64,000 nucleotides of DNA, taken from positions 10,208,359 through 10,272,358 of the forward strand of contig NC_092578.1 of the NCBI RefSeq assembly GCF_037975245.1, in the 5' to 3' direction. This document shows, in pieces, positions 1 to 15,000 of the stretch (positions are counted from its first letter, which is position 1; each line of letters begins with the position of its first letter). Position numbers and translations under genes: made by a program. The DNA is from Apostichopus japonicus (lineage: Eukaryota > Echinodermata > Holothuroidea > Aspidochirotida > Stichopodidae). The notes below the pieces were generated by a model. It did not search any database. It had not been told where the DNA came from and worked only from the letters and a program-made list of their open reading frames with translations.

Positions 1-3000
1 TAAGGTTATGACAGAACATCTCAAAGCTTTCAAGAGAACAGTCACTGAATTTGATAATTACCTAGAGTGGTTGTGCTCTCTTCAGTTGTTTCCTCTGTTG
101 TAGTTGTCGAGGGAGCTGAAAGAGGAAAATGTAAAGTAATCATTCATTCTTCAAATACTTCTTCTAACTCTCAACAAGACTCTACGTTGTACAATATATA
201 TGTCTAAATCAGGGGGTAGCTCTGCAAACTTTAACCTGAAAACCTGCAGAAATCATTCAAGCAGGGGGTATGTTTGCAAACAAACCTCTACTGCTGTTCA
301 TGTGCAAGGCCAATATACATGATGACATATCTTCTTGAATAAGTAACACAATAATATAGTTCATTTAACCTCATTAATTGCTAAGCTTAGTTCCCTCAGT
401 TCCCTCTTCCACCAGATGTACCTGCAGAGCAAGCCTCCTTTCAACATAGGAATCAGTGGCGAATCTTCTTTTTCATTATCTTGTAATACTAATGCATCTT
501 CTAGATGACATAATACTCCCAACAGCTACAGCATCTATGGTGTTATTACACTCTCTACTTCAGTCAATCACATTTTATGCCTCTTATGTATCTACTGCCA
601 AAATCCTCAGTTTCACATTGCTTGCTCAATTGATTATCATCCTTTCAAATCCAATATCTTCAACTTAGAATAAAAGTTTTTGTAATTAAAGGTAATAACA
701 GTACTGCATTTGCTTCCAACAAGTTCAATTCCGCAAGAAACTTTGGGACCAAATCCAAATCTTTGACACAATCAATTGCAGTGGACATTGATAGTAATAT
801 GTCATCTGAATAGAAAAAGTTACCAACCTCCAGTAGTCGTAGCTTCTGTGGTGGTTGTTGGAGTAGCTAAAAATTTAAAATGGGATTCAGGTGTTACATA
901 ATAAAATCTCATTTATTTCCTTCTTCTTTGGGGTATATAGCGTATCTATTAGTGCTCACTGATTATAATGTAAACTGTTCCATCTGTGTATTACATTTCA
1001 TGCTACTAAAACTGACAGGAAAAGTCAGAAAAGCAAAGTGAACAACAGAAATATTGTCTCAAAGCATAAAGAAAGTGGTCTTTCCATGTAACTATGGCAA
1101 TCATCTATATATTAACCTATCAATAGAAACAATTCAGATGTAATAACTCACCACAAATCTTCACGGTTATCATTTCTTCGCCGAGAGTAATGCCAGACAC
1201 CAGTAATACGACTTTGTTTATAGCAAATGTTGGCAGCTTTTCTGTAATCGAGTCTGCTTGTCCAAATTCTACAGGAGTTTCACCATCATCATTTTTGATC
1301 AGCACATACTCAGAAGTGTCCGAACGCACCACCACAACCTTTATGGTAGCACCCTCCGGGATGCCTTGTCCCAGGTTCAATGTCATCGGAATTCCACCTT
1401 CTCCAAGGTTCAAGGCGTACACTTCCACGTCTGTCAGAGTTTCAGAAACTGAGGCAGCTATCTCATCGGCATCATCAGCAGCTACAGTACTCAACTGGTC
1501 ACTCACTACTTTGATGTTTGCTTCTTCGCAAGCTGTGGGGTCAAAAATCACAAAAATCATTTCATTTCAATCATCATAGTTCAAACATGTCTTAACAGAC
1601 AAAATACAGAAACAATCATATGGTGTAACCCTACCTTCAGCTAAATCATCCAGTCTAATTTACATTATATACACTTAGCAAGTTTACATCATCTAAGATT
1701 GTTAAATTTTCATCAGTCATCCTCCCAGATGAAGTATGTCCACAGGAAAAGTTGCAATGTTTACTAAGTAGCAACTATCACCCAGGGACAACCTCACTTT
1801 AATTCATAATAAAGTACAAACTTCCTTTCAACATCAGTCTCACAATGACTGACTAAGATGTCAACCACATACTCATTAAATAAACAAATTAACCAATGTG
1901 TCTGCATAATATTTGTCATTGTCAGATGTTTTGTTGTTGATTTGATCGTTGAGATCCCCAAAGATACCCAAATTTGCAAACAAAGAGGTCACTCTAACCC
2001 TAAGGTTATGACAGAACATCTCAAAGCTTTCAAGAGAACAGTCACTGAATTTGATAATTACCTAGAGTGGTTGTGCTCTCTTCAGTTGTTTCCTCTGTTG
2101 TAGTTGTCGAGGGAGCTGAAAGAGGAAAATGTAAAGTAATCATTCATTCTTCAAATACTTCTTCTAACTCTCAACAAGACTCTACGTTGTACAATATATA
2201 TGTCTAAATCAGGGGGTAGCTCTGCAAACTCTAACCTGAAAACCTGCAGAAATCATTCAAGCAGGGGGTATGTTTGCAAACAAACCTCTACTGCTGTTCA
2301 TGTGCAAGGCCAATATACATGATGACATATCTTCTTGAATAAGTAACACAATAATATAGTTCATTTAACCTCATTAATTGCTAAGCTTAATTCCCTCAGT
2401 TCCCTCTTCCACCAGATGTACCTGCAGAGCAAGCCTCCTTTCAACATAGGAATCAGTGGCGAATCTTCTTTTTCATTATCTTGTAATACTAATGCATCTT
2501 CTAGATGACATAATACTCCCAACAGCTACAGCATCTATGGTGTTATTACACTCTCTACTTCAGTCAATCACATTTTATGCCTCTTATGTATCTACTGCCA
2601 AAATCCTCAGTTTCACATTGCTTGCTCAATTGATTATCATCCTTTCAAATCCAATATCTTCAACTTAGAATAAAAGTTTTTGTAATTCAAGGTAATAACA
2701 GTACTGCATTTGCTTCCAACAAGTTCAATTCCGCAAGAAACTTTGGGACCAAATCCAAATCTTTGACACAATCAATTGCAGTGGACATTGATAGTAATAT
2801 GTCATATGAATAGAAAAAGTTACCAACCTCCAGTAGTCGTAGCTTCTGTGGTGGTTGTTGGAGTAGCTAAAAATTTAAAATGGGATTCAGGTGTTACATA
2901 ATAAAATCTCATTTATTTCCTTCTTCTTTGGGGTATATAGCGTATCTATTAGTGTTCACTGATTATAATGTAAACTGTTCCATCTGTGTATTACATTTCA

Positions 3001-6000
3001 TGCTACTAAAACTGACAGGAAAAGTCAGAAAAGCAAAGTGAACAACAGAAATATTGCCTCAAAGCATAAAGAAAGTGGTCTTTCCATGTAACTATGGCAA
3101 TCATCTATATATTAACCTATCAATAGAAACAATTCAGATGTAATAACTCACCACAAATCTTCACGGTTATCATTTCTTCGCCGAGAGTAATGCCAGACAC
3201 CAGTAATACGACTTTGTTTATAGCAAATGTTGGCAGCTTTTCTGTAATCGAGTCTGCTTGTCCAAATTCTACAGGAGTTTCACCATCATCATTTTTGATC
3301 AGCACATACTCAGAAGTGTCCGAACGCACCACCACAACCTTTATGGTAGCACCCTCCGGGATGCCTTGTCCCAGGTTCAATGTCATCGGAATTCCACCTT
3401 CTCCAAGGTTCAAGGCGTACACTTCCACGTCTGTCAGAGTTTCAGAAACTGAGGCAGCTATCTCATCGGCATCATCAGCAGCTACAGTACTCAACTGGTC
3501 ACTCACTACTTTGATGTTTGCTTCTTCGCAAGCTGTGGGGTCAAAAATCACAAAAATCATTTCATTTCAATCATCATAGTTCAAACATGTCTTAACAGAC
3601 AAAATACAGAAACAATCATATGGTTTAACCCTACCTTCAGCTAAATCATCCAGTCTAATTTACATTATATACACTTAGCAAGTTTACATCATCTAAGATT
3701 GTTAAATTTTCATCAGTCATCCTCCCAGATGAAGTATGTCCACAGGAAAAGTTGCAATGTTTACTAAGTAGCAACTATCACCCAGGGACAACCTCACTTT
3801 AATTCATAATAAAGTACAAACTTCCTTTCAACATCAGTCTCACAATGACTGACTAAGATGTCAACCACATACTCATTAAATAAACAAATTAACCAATGTG
3901 TCTGCATAATATTTGTCATTGTCAGATGTTTTGTTGTTGATTTGATCGTTGAGATCCCCAAAGATACCCAAATTTGCAAACAAAGAGGTCACTCTAACCC
4001 TAAGGTTATGACAGAACATCTCAAAGCTTTCAAGAGAACAGTCACTGAATTTGATAATTACCTAGAGTGGTTGTGCTCTCTTCAGTTGTTTCCTCTGTTG
4101 TAGTTGTCGAGGGAGCTGAAAGAGGAAAATGTAAAGTATTCATTCATTCTTCAAATACTTCTTCTAACACTCAACAAGACTCTACGTTGTACAATATATA
4201 TGTCTAAATCAGGGGGTAGCTCTGCAAACTTTAACCTGAAAACCTGCAGAAATCATTCAAGCAGGGGGTATGTTTGCAAACAAACCTCTACTGCTGTTCA
4301 TGTGCAAGGCCAATATACATGATGACATATCTTCTTGAATAAGTAACACAATAATATAGTTCATTTAACCTCATTAATTGCTAAGCTTAATTCCCTCAGT
4401 TCCCTCTTCCACCAGATGTACCTGCAGAGCAAGCCTCCTTTCAACATAGGAATCAGTGGCGAATCTTCTTTTTCATTATCTTGTAATACTAATGCATCTT
4501 CTAGATGACATAATACTCCCAACAGCTACAGCATCTATGGTGTTATTACACTCTCTACTTCAGTCAATCACATTTTATGCCTCTTATGTATCTACTGCCA
4601 AAATCCTCAGTTTCACATTGCTTGCTCAATTGATTATCATCCTTTCAAATCCAATATCTTCAACTTAGAATAAAAGTTTTTGTAATTCAAGGTAATAACA
4701 GTACTGCATTTGCTTCCAACAAGTTCAATTCCGCAAGAAACTTTGGGACCAAATCCAAATCTTTGACACAATCAATTGCAGTGGACATTGATAGTAATAT
4801 GTCATATGAATAGAAAAAGTTACCAACCTCCAGTAGTCGTAGCTTCTGTGGTGGTTGTTGGAGTAGCTAAAAATTTAAAATGGGATTCAGGTGTTACATA
4901 ATAAAATCTCATTTATTTCCTTCTTCTTTGGGGTATATAGCGTATCTATTAGTGTTCACTGATTATAATGTAAACTGTTCCATCTGTGTATTACATTTCA
5001 TGCTACTAAAACTGACAGGAAAAGTCAGAAAAGCAAAGTGAACAACAGAAATATTGCCTCAAAGCATAAAGAAAGTGGTCTTTCCATGTAACTATGGCAA
5101 TCATCTATATATTAACCTATCAATAGAAACAATTCAGATGTAATAACTCACCACAAATCTTCACGGTTATCATTTCTTCGCCGAGAGTAATGCCAGACAC
5201 CAGTAATACGACTTTGTTTATAGCAAATGTTGGCAGCTTTTCTGTAATCGAGTCTGCTTGTCCAAATTCTACAGGAGTTTCACCATCATCATTTTTGATC
5301 AGCACATACTCAGAAGTGTCCGAACGCACCACCACAACCTTTATGGTAGCACCCTCCGGGATGCCTTGTCCCAGGTTCAATGTCATCGGAATTCCACCTT
5401 CTCCAAGGTTCAAGGCGTACACTTCCACGTCTGTCAGAGTTTCAGAAACTGAGGCAGCTATCTCATCGGCATCATCAGCAGCTACAGTACTCAACTGGTC
5501 ACTCACTACTTTGATGTTTGCTTCTTCGCAAGCTGTGGGGTCAAAAATCACAAAAATCATTTCATTTCAATCATCATAGTTCAAACATGTCTTAACAGAC
5601 AAAATACAGAAACAATCATATGGTTTAACCCTACCTTCAGCTAAATCATCCAGTCTAATTTACATTATATACACTTAGCAAGTTTACATCATCTAAGATT
5701 GTTAAATTTTCATCAGTCATCCTCCCAGATGAAGTATGTCCACAGGAAAAGTTGCAATGTTTACTAAGTAGCAACTATCACCCAGGGACAACCTCACTTT
5801 AATTCATAATAAAGTACAAACTTCCTTTCAACATCAGTCTCACAATGACTGACTAAGATGTCAACCACATACTCATTAAATAAACAAATTAACCAATGTG
5901 TCTGCATAATATTTGTCATTGTCAGATGTTTTGTTGTTGATTTGATCGTTGAGATCCCCAAAGATACCCAAATTTGCAAACAAAGAGGTCACTCTAACCC

Positions 6001-9000
6001 TAAGGTTATGACAGAACATCTCAAAGCTTTCAAGAGAACAGTCACTGAATTTGATAATTACCTAGAGTGGTTGTGCTCTCTTCAGTTGTTTCCTCTGTTG
6101 TAGTTGTCGAGGGAGCTGAAAGAGGAAAATGTAAAGTATTCATTCATTCTTCAAATACTTCTTCTAACACTCAACAAGACTCTACGTTGTACAATATATA
6201 TGTCTAAATCAGGGGGTAGCTCTGCAAACTTTAACCTGAAAACCTGCAGAAATCATTCAAGCAGGGGGTATGTTTGCAAACAAACCTCTACTGCTGTTCA
6301 TGTGCAAAGCCAATATACATGATGACATATCTTCTTGAATAAGTAACACAATAATATAGTTCATTTAACCTCATTAATTGCTAAGCTTAGTTCCCTCAGT
6401 TCCCTCTTCCACCAGATGTACCTGCAGAGCAAGCCTCCTTTCAACATAGGAATCAGTGGCGAATCTTCTTTTTCATTATCTTGTAATACTAATGCATCTT
6501 CTAGATGACATAATACTCCCAACAGCTACAGCATCTATGGTGTTATTACACTCTCTACTTCAGTCAATCACATTTTATGCCTCTTATGTATCTACTGCCA
6601 AAATCCTCAGTTTCACATTGCTTGCTCAATTGATTATCATCCTTTCAAATCCAATATCTTCAACTTAGAATAAAAGTTTTTGTAATTAAAGGTAATAACA
6701 GTACTGCATTTGCTTCCAACAAGTTCAATTCCGCAAGAAACTTTGGGACCAAATCCAAATCTTTGACACAATCAATTGCAGTGGACATTGATAGTAATAT
6801 GTCATCTGAATAGAAAAAGTTACCAACCTCCAGTAGTCGTAGCTTCTGTGGTGGTTGTTGGAGTAGCTAAAAATTTAAAATGGGATTCAGGTGTTACATA
6901 ATAAAATCTCATTTATTTCCTTCTTCTTTGGGGTATATAGCGTATCTATTAGTGCTCACTGATTATAATGTAAACTGTTCCATCTGTGTATTACATTTCA
7001 TGCTACTAAAACTGACAGGAAAAGTCAGAAAAGCAAAGTGAACAACAGAAATATTGTCTCAAAGCATAAAGAAAGTGGTCTTTCCATGTAACTATGGCAA
7101 TCATCTATATATTAACCTATCAATAGAAACAATTCAGATGTAATAACTCACCACAAATCTTCACGGTTATCATTTCTTCGCCGAGAGTAATGCCAGACAC
7201 CAGTAATACGACTTTGTTTATAGCAAATGTTGGCAGCTTTTCTGTAATCGAGTCTGCTTGTCCAAATTCTACAGGAGTTTCACCATCATCATTTTTGATC
7301 AGCACATACTCAGAAGTGTCCGAACGCACCACCACAACCTTTATGGTAGCACCCTCCGGGATGCCTTGTCCCAGGTTCAATGTCATCGGAATTCCACCTT
7401 CTCCAAGGTTCAAGGCGTACACTTCCACGTCTGTCAGAGTTTCAGAAACTGAGGCAGCTATCTCATCTGCATCATCAGCAGCTACAGTACTCAACTGGTC
7501 ACTCACTACTTTGATGTTTGCTTCTTCGCAAGCTGTGGGGTCAAAAATCACAAAAATCATTTCATTTCAATCATCATAGTTCAAACATGTCTTAACAGAC
7601 AAAATACAGAAACAATCATATGGTGTAACCCTACCTTCAGCTAAATCATCCAGTCTAATTTACATTATATACACTTAGCAAGTTTACATCATCTAAGATT
7701 GTTAAATTTTCATCAGTCATCCTCCCAGATGAAGTATGTCCACAGGAAAAGTTGCAATGTTTACTAAGTAGCAACTATCACCCAGGGACAACCTCACTTT
7801 AATTCATAATAAAGTACAAACTTCCTTTCAACATCAGTCTCACAATGACTGACTAAGATGTCAACCACATACTCATTAAATAAACAAATTAACCAATGTG
7901 TCTGCATAATATTTGTCATTGTCAGATGTTTTGTTGTTGATTTGATCGTTGAGATCCCCAAAGATACCCAAATTTGCAAACAAAGAGGTCACTCTAACCC
8001 TAAGGTTATGACAGAACATCTCAAAGCTTTCAAGAGAACAGTCACTGAATTTGATAATTACCTAGAGTGGTTGTGCTCTCTTCAGTTGTTTCCTCTGTTG
8101 TAGTTGTCGAGGGAGCTGAAAGAGGAAAATGTAAAGTAATCATTCATTCTTCAAATACTTCTTCTAACTCTCAACAAGACTCTACGTTGTACAATATATA
8201 TGTCTAAATCAGGGGGTAGCTCTGCAAACTCTAACCTGAAAACCTGCAGAAATCATTCAAGCAGGGGGTATGTTTGCAAACAAACCTCTACTGCTGTTCA
8301 TGTGCAAGGCCAATATACATGATGACATATCTTCTTGAATAAGTAACACAATAATATAGTTCATTTAACCTCATTAATTGCTAAGCTTAATTCCCTCAGT
8401 TCCCTCTTCCACCAGATGTACCTGCAGAGCAAGCCTCCTTTCAACATAGGAATCAGTGGCGAATCTTCTTTTTCATTATCTTGTAATACTAATGCATCTT
8501 CTAGATGACATAATACTCCCAACAGCTACAGCATCTATGGTGTTATTACACTCTCTACTTCAGTCAATCACATTTTATGCCTCTTATGTATCTACTGCCA
8601 AAATCCTCAGTTTCACATTGCTTGCTCAATTGATTATCATCCTTTCAAATCCAATATCTTCAACTTAGAATAAAAGTTTTTGTAATTCAAGGTAATAACA
8701 GTACTGCATTTGCTTCCAACAAGTTCAATTCCGCAAGAAACTTTGGGACCAAATCCAAATCTTTGACACAATCAATTGCAGTGGACATTGATAGTAATAT
8801 GTCATCTGAATAGAAAAAGTTACCAACCTCCAGTAGTCGTAGCTTCTGTGGTGGTTGTTGGAGTAGCTAAAAATTTAAAATGGGATTCAGGTGTTACATA
8901 ATAAAATCTCATTTATTTCCTTCTTCTTTGGGGTATATAGCGTATCTATTAGTGCTCACTGATTATAATGTAAACTGTTCCATCTGTGTATTACATTTCA

Positions 9001-12000
9001 TGCTACTAAAACTGACAGGAAAAGTCAGAAAAGCAAAGTGAACAACAGAAATATTGTCTCAAAGCATAAAGAAAGTGGTCTTTCCATGTAACTATGGCAA
9101 TCATCTATATATTAACCTATCAATAGAAACAATTCAGATGTAATAACTCACCACAAATCTTCACGGTTATCATTTCTTCGCCGAGAGTAATGCCAGACAC
9201 CAGTAATACGACTTTGTTTATAGCAAATGTTGGCAGCTTTTCTGTAATCGAGTCTGCTTGTCCAAATTCTACAGGAGTTTCACCATCATCATTTTTGATC
9301 AGCACATACTCAGAAGTGTCCGAACGCACCACCACAACCTTTATGGTAGCACCCTCCGGGATGCCTTGTCCCAGGTTCAATGTCATCGGAATTCCACCTT
9401 CTCCAAGGTTCAAGGCGTACACTTCCACGTCTGTCAGAGTTTCAGAAACTGAGGCAGCTATCTCATCTGCATCATCAGCAGCTACAGTACTCAACTGGTC
9501 ACTCACTACTTTGATGTTTGCTTCTTCGCAAGCTGTGGGGTCAAAAATCACAAAAATCATTTCATTTCAATCATCATAGTTCAAACATGTCTTAACAGAC
9601 AAAATACAGAAACAATCATATGGTGTAACCCTACCTTCAGCTAAATCATCCAGTCTAATTTACATTATATACACTTAGCAAGTTTACATCATCTAAGATT
9701 GTTAAATTTTCATCAGTCATCCTCCCAGATGAAGTATGTCCACAGGAAAAGTTGCAATGTTTACTAAGTAGCAACTATCACCCAGGGACAACCTCACTTT
9801 AATTCATAATAAAGTACAAACTTCCTTTCAACATCAGTCTCACAATGACTGACTAAGATGTCAACCACATACTCATTAAATAAACAAATTAACCAATGTG
9901 TCTGCATAATATTTGTCATTGTCAGATGTTTTGTTGTTGATTTGATCGTTGAGATCCCCAAAGATACCCAAATTTGCAAACAAAGAGGTCACTCTAACCC
10001 TAAGGTTATGACAGAACATCTCAAAGCTTTCAAGAGAACAGTCACTGAATTTGATAATTACCTAGAGTGGTTGTGCTCTCTTCAGTTGTTTCCTCTGTTG
10101 TAGTTGTCGAGGGAGCTGAAAGAGGAAAATGTAAAGTAATCATTCATTCTTCAAATACTTCTTCTAACTCTCAACAAGACTCTACGTTGTACAATATATA
10201 TGTCTAAATCAGGGGGTAGCTCTGCAAACTCTAACCTGAAAACCTGCAGAAATCATTCAAGCAGGGGGTATGTTTGCAAACAAACCTCTACTGCTGTTCA
10301 TGTGCAAGGCCAATATACATGATGACATATCTTCTTGAATAAGTAACACAATAATATAGTTCATTTAACCTCATTAATTGCTAAGCTTAATTCCCTCAGT
10401 TCCCTCTTCCACCAGATGTACCTGCAGAGCAAGCCTCCTTTCAACATAGGAATCAGTGGCGAATCTTCTTTTTCATTATCTTGTAATACTAATGCATCTT
10501 CTAGATGACATAATACTCCCAACAGCTACAGCATCTATGGTGTTATTACACTCTCTACTTCAGTCAATCACATTTTATGCCTCTTATGTATCTACTGCCA
10601 AAATCCTCAGTTTCACATTGCTTGCTCAATTGATTATCATCCTATCAAATCCAATATCTTCAACTTAGAATAAAAGTTTTTGTAATTCAAGGTAATAACA
10701 GTACTGCATTTGCTTCCAACAAGTTCAATTCCGCAAGAAACTTTGGGACCAAATCCAAATCTTTGACACAATCAATTGCAGTGGACATTGATAGTAATAT
10801 GTCATATGAATAGAAAAAGTTACCAACCTCCAGTAGTCGTAGCTTCTGTGGTGGTTGTTGGAGTAGCTAAAAATTTAAAATGGGATTCAGGTGTTACATA
10901 ATAAAATCTCATTTATTTCCTTCTTCTTTGGGGTATATAGCGTATCTATTAGTGCTCACTGATTATAATGTAAACTGTTCCATCTGTGTATTACATTTCA
11001 TGCTACTAAAACTGACAGGAAAAGTCAGAAAAGCAAAGTGAACAACAGAAATATTGCCTCAAAGCATAAAGAAAGTGGTCTTTCCATGTAACTATGGCAA
11101 TCATCTATATATTAACCTATCAATAGAAACAATTCAGATGTAATAACTCACCACAAATCTTCACGGTTATCATTTCTTCGCCGAGAGTAATGCCAGACAC
11201 CAGTAATACGACTTTGTTTATAGCAAATGTTGGCAGCTTTTCTGTAATCGAGTCTGCTTGTCCAAATTCTACAGGAGTTTCACCATCATCATTTTTGATC
11301 AGCACATACTCAGAAGTGTCCGAACGCACCACCACAACCTTTATGGTAGCACCCTCCGGGATGCCTTGTCCCAGGTTCAATGTCATCGGAATTCCACCTT
11401 CTCCAAGGTTCAAGGCGTACACTTCCACGTCTGTCAGAGTTTCAGAAACTGAGGCAGCTATCTCATCGGCATCATCAGCAGCTACAGTACTCAACTGGTC
11501 ACTCACTACTTTGATGTTTGCTTCTTCGCAAGCTGTGGGGTCAAAAATCACAAAAATCATTTCATTTCAATCATCATAGTTCAAACATGTCTTAACAGAC
11601 AAAATACAGAAACAATCATATGGTTTAACCCTACCTTCAGCTAAATCATCCAGTCTAATTTACATTATATACACTTAGCAAGTTTACATCATCTAAGATT
11701 GTTAAATTTTCATCAGTCATCCTCCCAGATGAAGTATGTCCACAGGAAAAGTTGCAATGTTTACTAAGTAGCAACTATCACCCAGGGACAACCTCACTTT
11801 AATTCATAATAAAGTACAAACTTCCTTTCAACATCAGTCTCACAATGACTGACTAAGATGTCAACCACATACTCATTAAATAAACAAATTAACCAATGTG
11901 TCTGCATAATATTTGTCATTGTCAGATGTTTTGTTGTTGATTTGATCGTTGAGATCCCCAAAGATACCCAAATTTGCAAACAAAGAGGTCACTCTAACCC

Positions 12001-15000
12001 TAAGGTTATGACAGAACATCTCAAAGCTTTCAAGAGAACAGTCACTGAATTTGATAATTACCTAGAGTGGTTGTGCTCTCTTCAGTTGTTTCCTCTGTTG
12101 TAGTTGTCGAGGGAGCTGAAAGAGGAAAATGTAAAGTATTCATTCATTCTTCAAATACTTCTTCTAACACTCAACAAGACTCTACGTTGTACAATATATA
12201 TGTCTAAATCAGGGGGTAGCTCTGCAAACTTTAACCTGAAAACCTGCAGAAATCATTCAAGCAGGGGGTATGTTTGCAAACAAACCTCTACTGCTGTTCA
12301 TGTGCAAGGCCAATATACATGATGACATATCTTCTTGAATAAGTAACACAATAATATAGTTCATTTAACCTCATTAATTGCTAAGCTTAATTCCCTCAGT
12401 TCCCTCTTCCACCAGATGTACCTGCAGAGCAAGCCTCCTTTCAACATAGGAATCAGTGGCGAATCTTCTTTTTCATTATCTTGTAATACTAATGCATCTT
12501 CTAGATGACATAATACTCCCAACAGCTACAGCATCTATGGTGTTATTACACTCTCTACTTCAGTCAATCACATTTTATGCCTCTTATGTATCTACTGCCA
12601 AAATCCTCAGTTTCACATTGCTTGCTCAATTGATTATCATCCTTTCAAATCCAATATCTTCAACTTAGAATAAAAGTTTTTGTAATTCAAGGTAATAACA
12701 GTACTGCATTTGCTTCCAACAAGTTCAATTCCGCAAGAAACTTTGGGACCAAATCCAAATCTTTGACACAATCAATTGCAGTGGACATTGATAGTAATAT
12801 GTCATATGAATAGAAAAAGTTACCAACCTCCAGTAGTCGTAGCTTCTGTGGTGGTTGTTGGAGTAGCTAAAAATTTAAAATGGGATTCAGGTGTTACATA
12901 ATAAAATCTCATTTATTTCCTTCTTCTTTGGGGTATATAGCGTATCTATTAGTGTTCACTGATTATAATGTAAACTGTTCCATCTGTGTATTACATTTCA
13001 TGCTACTAAAACTGACAGGAAAAGTCAGAAAAGCAAAGTGAACAACAGAAATATTGCCTCAAAGCATAAAGAAAGTGGTCTTTCCATGTAACTATGGCAA
13101 TCATCTATATATTAACCTATCAATAGAAACAATTCAGATGTAATAACTCACCACAAATCTTCACGGTTATCATTTCTTCGCCGAGAGTAATGCCAGACAC
13201 CAGTAATACGACTTTGTTTATAGCAAATGTTGGCAGCTTTTCTGTAATCGAGTCTGCTTGTCCAAATTCTACAGGAGTTTCACCATCATCATTTTTGATC
13301 AGCACATACTCAGAAGTGTCCGAACGCACCACCACAACCTTTATGGTAGCACCCTCCGGGATGCCTTGTCCCAGGTTCAATGTCATCGGAATTCCACCTT
13401 CTCCAAGGTTCAAGGCGTACACTTCCACGTCTGTCAGAGTTTCAGAAACTGAGGCAGCTATCTCATCGGCATCATCAGCAGCTACAGTACTCAACTGGTC
13501 ACTCACTACTTTGATGTTTGCTTCTTCGCAAGCTGTGGGGTCAAAAATCACAAAAATCATTTCATTTCAATCATCATAGTTCAAACATGTCTTAACAGAC
13601 AAAATACAGAAACAATCATATGGTTTAACCCTACCTTCAGCTAAATCATCCAGTCTAATTTACATTATATACACTTAGCAAGTTTACATCATCTAAGATT
13701 GTTAAATTTTCATCAGTCATCCTCCCAGATGAAGTATGTCCACAGGAAAAGTTGCAATGTTTACTAAGTAGCAACTATCACCCAGGGACAACCTCACTTT
13801 AATTCATAATAAAGTACAAACTTCCTTTCAACATCAGTCTCACAATGACTGACTAAGATGTCAACCACATACTCATTAAATAAACAAATTAACCAATGTG
13901 TCTGCATAATATTTGTCATTGTCAGATGTTTTGTTGTTGATTTGATCGTTGAGATCCCCAAAGATACCCAAATTTGCAAACAAAGAGGTCACTCTAACCC
14001 TAAGGTTATGACAGAACATCTCAAAGCTTTCAAGAGAACAGTCACTGAATTTGATAATTACCTAGAGTGGTTGTGCTCTCTTCAGTTGTTTCCTCTGTTG
14101 TAGTTGTCGAGGGAGCTGAAAGAGGAAAATGTAAAGTATTCATTCATTCTTCAAATACTTCTTCTAACACTCAACAAGACTCTACGTTGTACAATATATA
14201 TGTCTAAATCAGGGGGTAGCTCTGCAAACTTTAACCTGAAAACCTGCAGAAATCATTCAAGCAGGGGGTATGTTTGCAAACAAACCTCTACTGCTGTTCA
14301 TGTGCAAGGCCAATATACATGATGACATATCTTCTTGAATAAGTAACACAATAATATAGTTCATTTAACCTCATTAATTGCTAAGCTTAGTTCCCTCAGT
14401 TCCCTCTTCCACCAGATGTACCTGCAGAGCAAGCCTCCTTTCAACATAGGAATCAGTGGCGAATCTTCTTTTTCATTATCTTGTAATACTAATGCATCTT
14501 CTAGATGACATAATACTCCCAACAGCTACAGCATCTATGGTGTTATTACACTCTCTACTTCAGTCAATCACATTTTATGCCTCTTATGTATCTACTGCCA
14601 AAATCCTCAGTTTCACATTGCTTGCTCAATTGATTATCATCCTTTCAAATCCAATATCTTCAACTTAGAATAAAAGTTTTTGTAATTAAAGGTAATAACA
14701 GTACTGCATTTGCTTCCAACAAGTTCAATTCCGCAAGAAACTTTGGGACCAAATCCAAATCTTTGACACAATCAATTGCAGTGGACATTGATAGTAATAT
14801 GTCATATGAATAGAAAAAGTTACCAACCTCCAGTAGTCGTAGCTTCTGTGGTGGTTGTTGGAGTAGCTAAAAATTTAAAATGGGATTCAGGTGTTACATA
14901 ATAAAATCTCATTTATTTCCTTCTTCTTTGGGGTATATAGCATATCTATTAGTGCTCACTGATTATAATGTAAACTGTTCCATCTGTGTATTACATTTCA

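Noticed and set aside
272-281. GTTTGCAAAC perfect palindrome once per unit
   Set aside because: Too short and isolated to call a regulatory site; repetition of the unit explains its recurrence.
429-471. Additional exon ending CTCTGCAG before GTACAT on the minus strand
   Set aside because: The donor-like site is plausible, but the segment from the nearest acceptor is 43 nt and would leave phase 2, inconsistent with the all-phase-1 pattern.
456-668. 70-residue hydrophobic plus-strand ORF repeated in most units
   Set aside because: It looks membrane-like, but a 1-bp deletion in units 23-24 turns it into a 118-residue frame, and the diverged block breaks it in units 9, 18 and 20. Such indel tolerance fits intron sequence.
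1258-1452. 64-residue plus-strand ORF inside the domain exon
   Set aside because: Another antisense shadow in a different frame; it is lost in unit 27 through a substitution that is synonymous for the domain.
1190-1579. 129-residue plus-strand ORF over the domain exon, present in all units
   Set aside because: It is antisense to the domain exon. The minus strand has matching splice sites and phase at both ends and the plus strand has none, so this is a shadow.
1996-2004. TAACCCTAA, a telomere-like motif once per unit
   Set aside because: One and a half motifs with no run of repeats; it recurs only because the whole unit recurs.
1794-2103. Overlapping 61-residue minus and 81-residue plus ORFs
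   Set aside because: Both are interrupted by the substitution near 49897 in unit 25 and shortened by a 3-bp deletion in unit 9. The plus ORF also runs across linker exon B in antisense.
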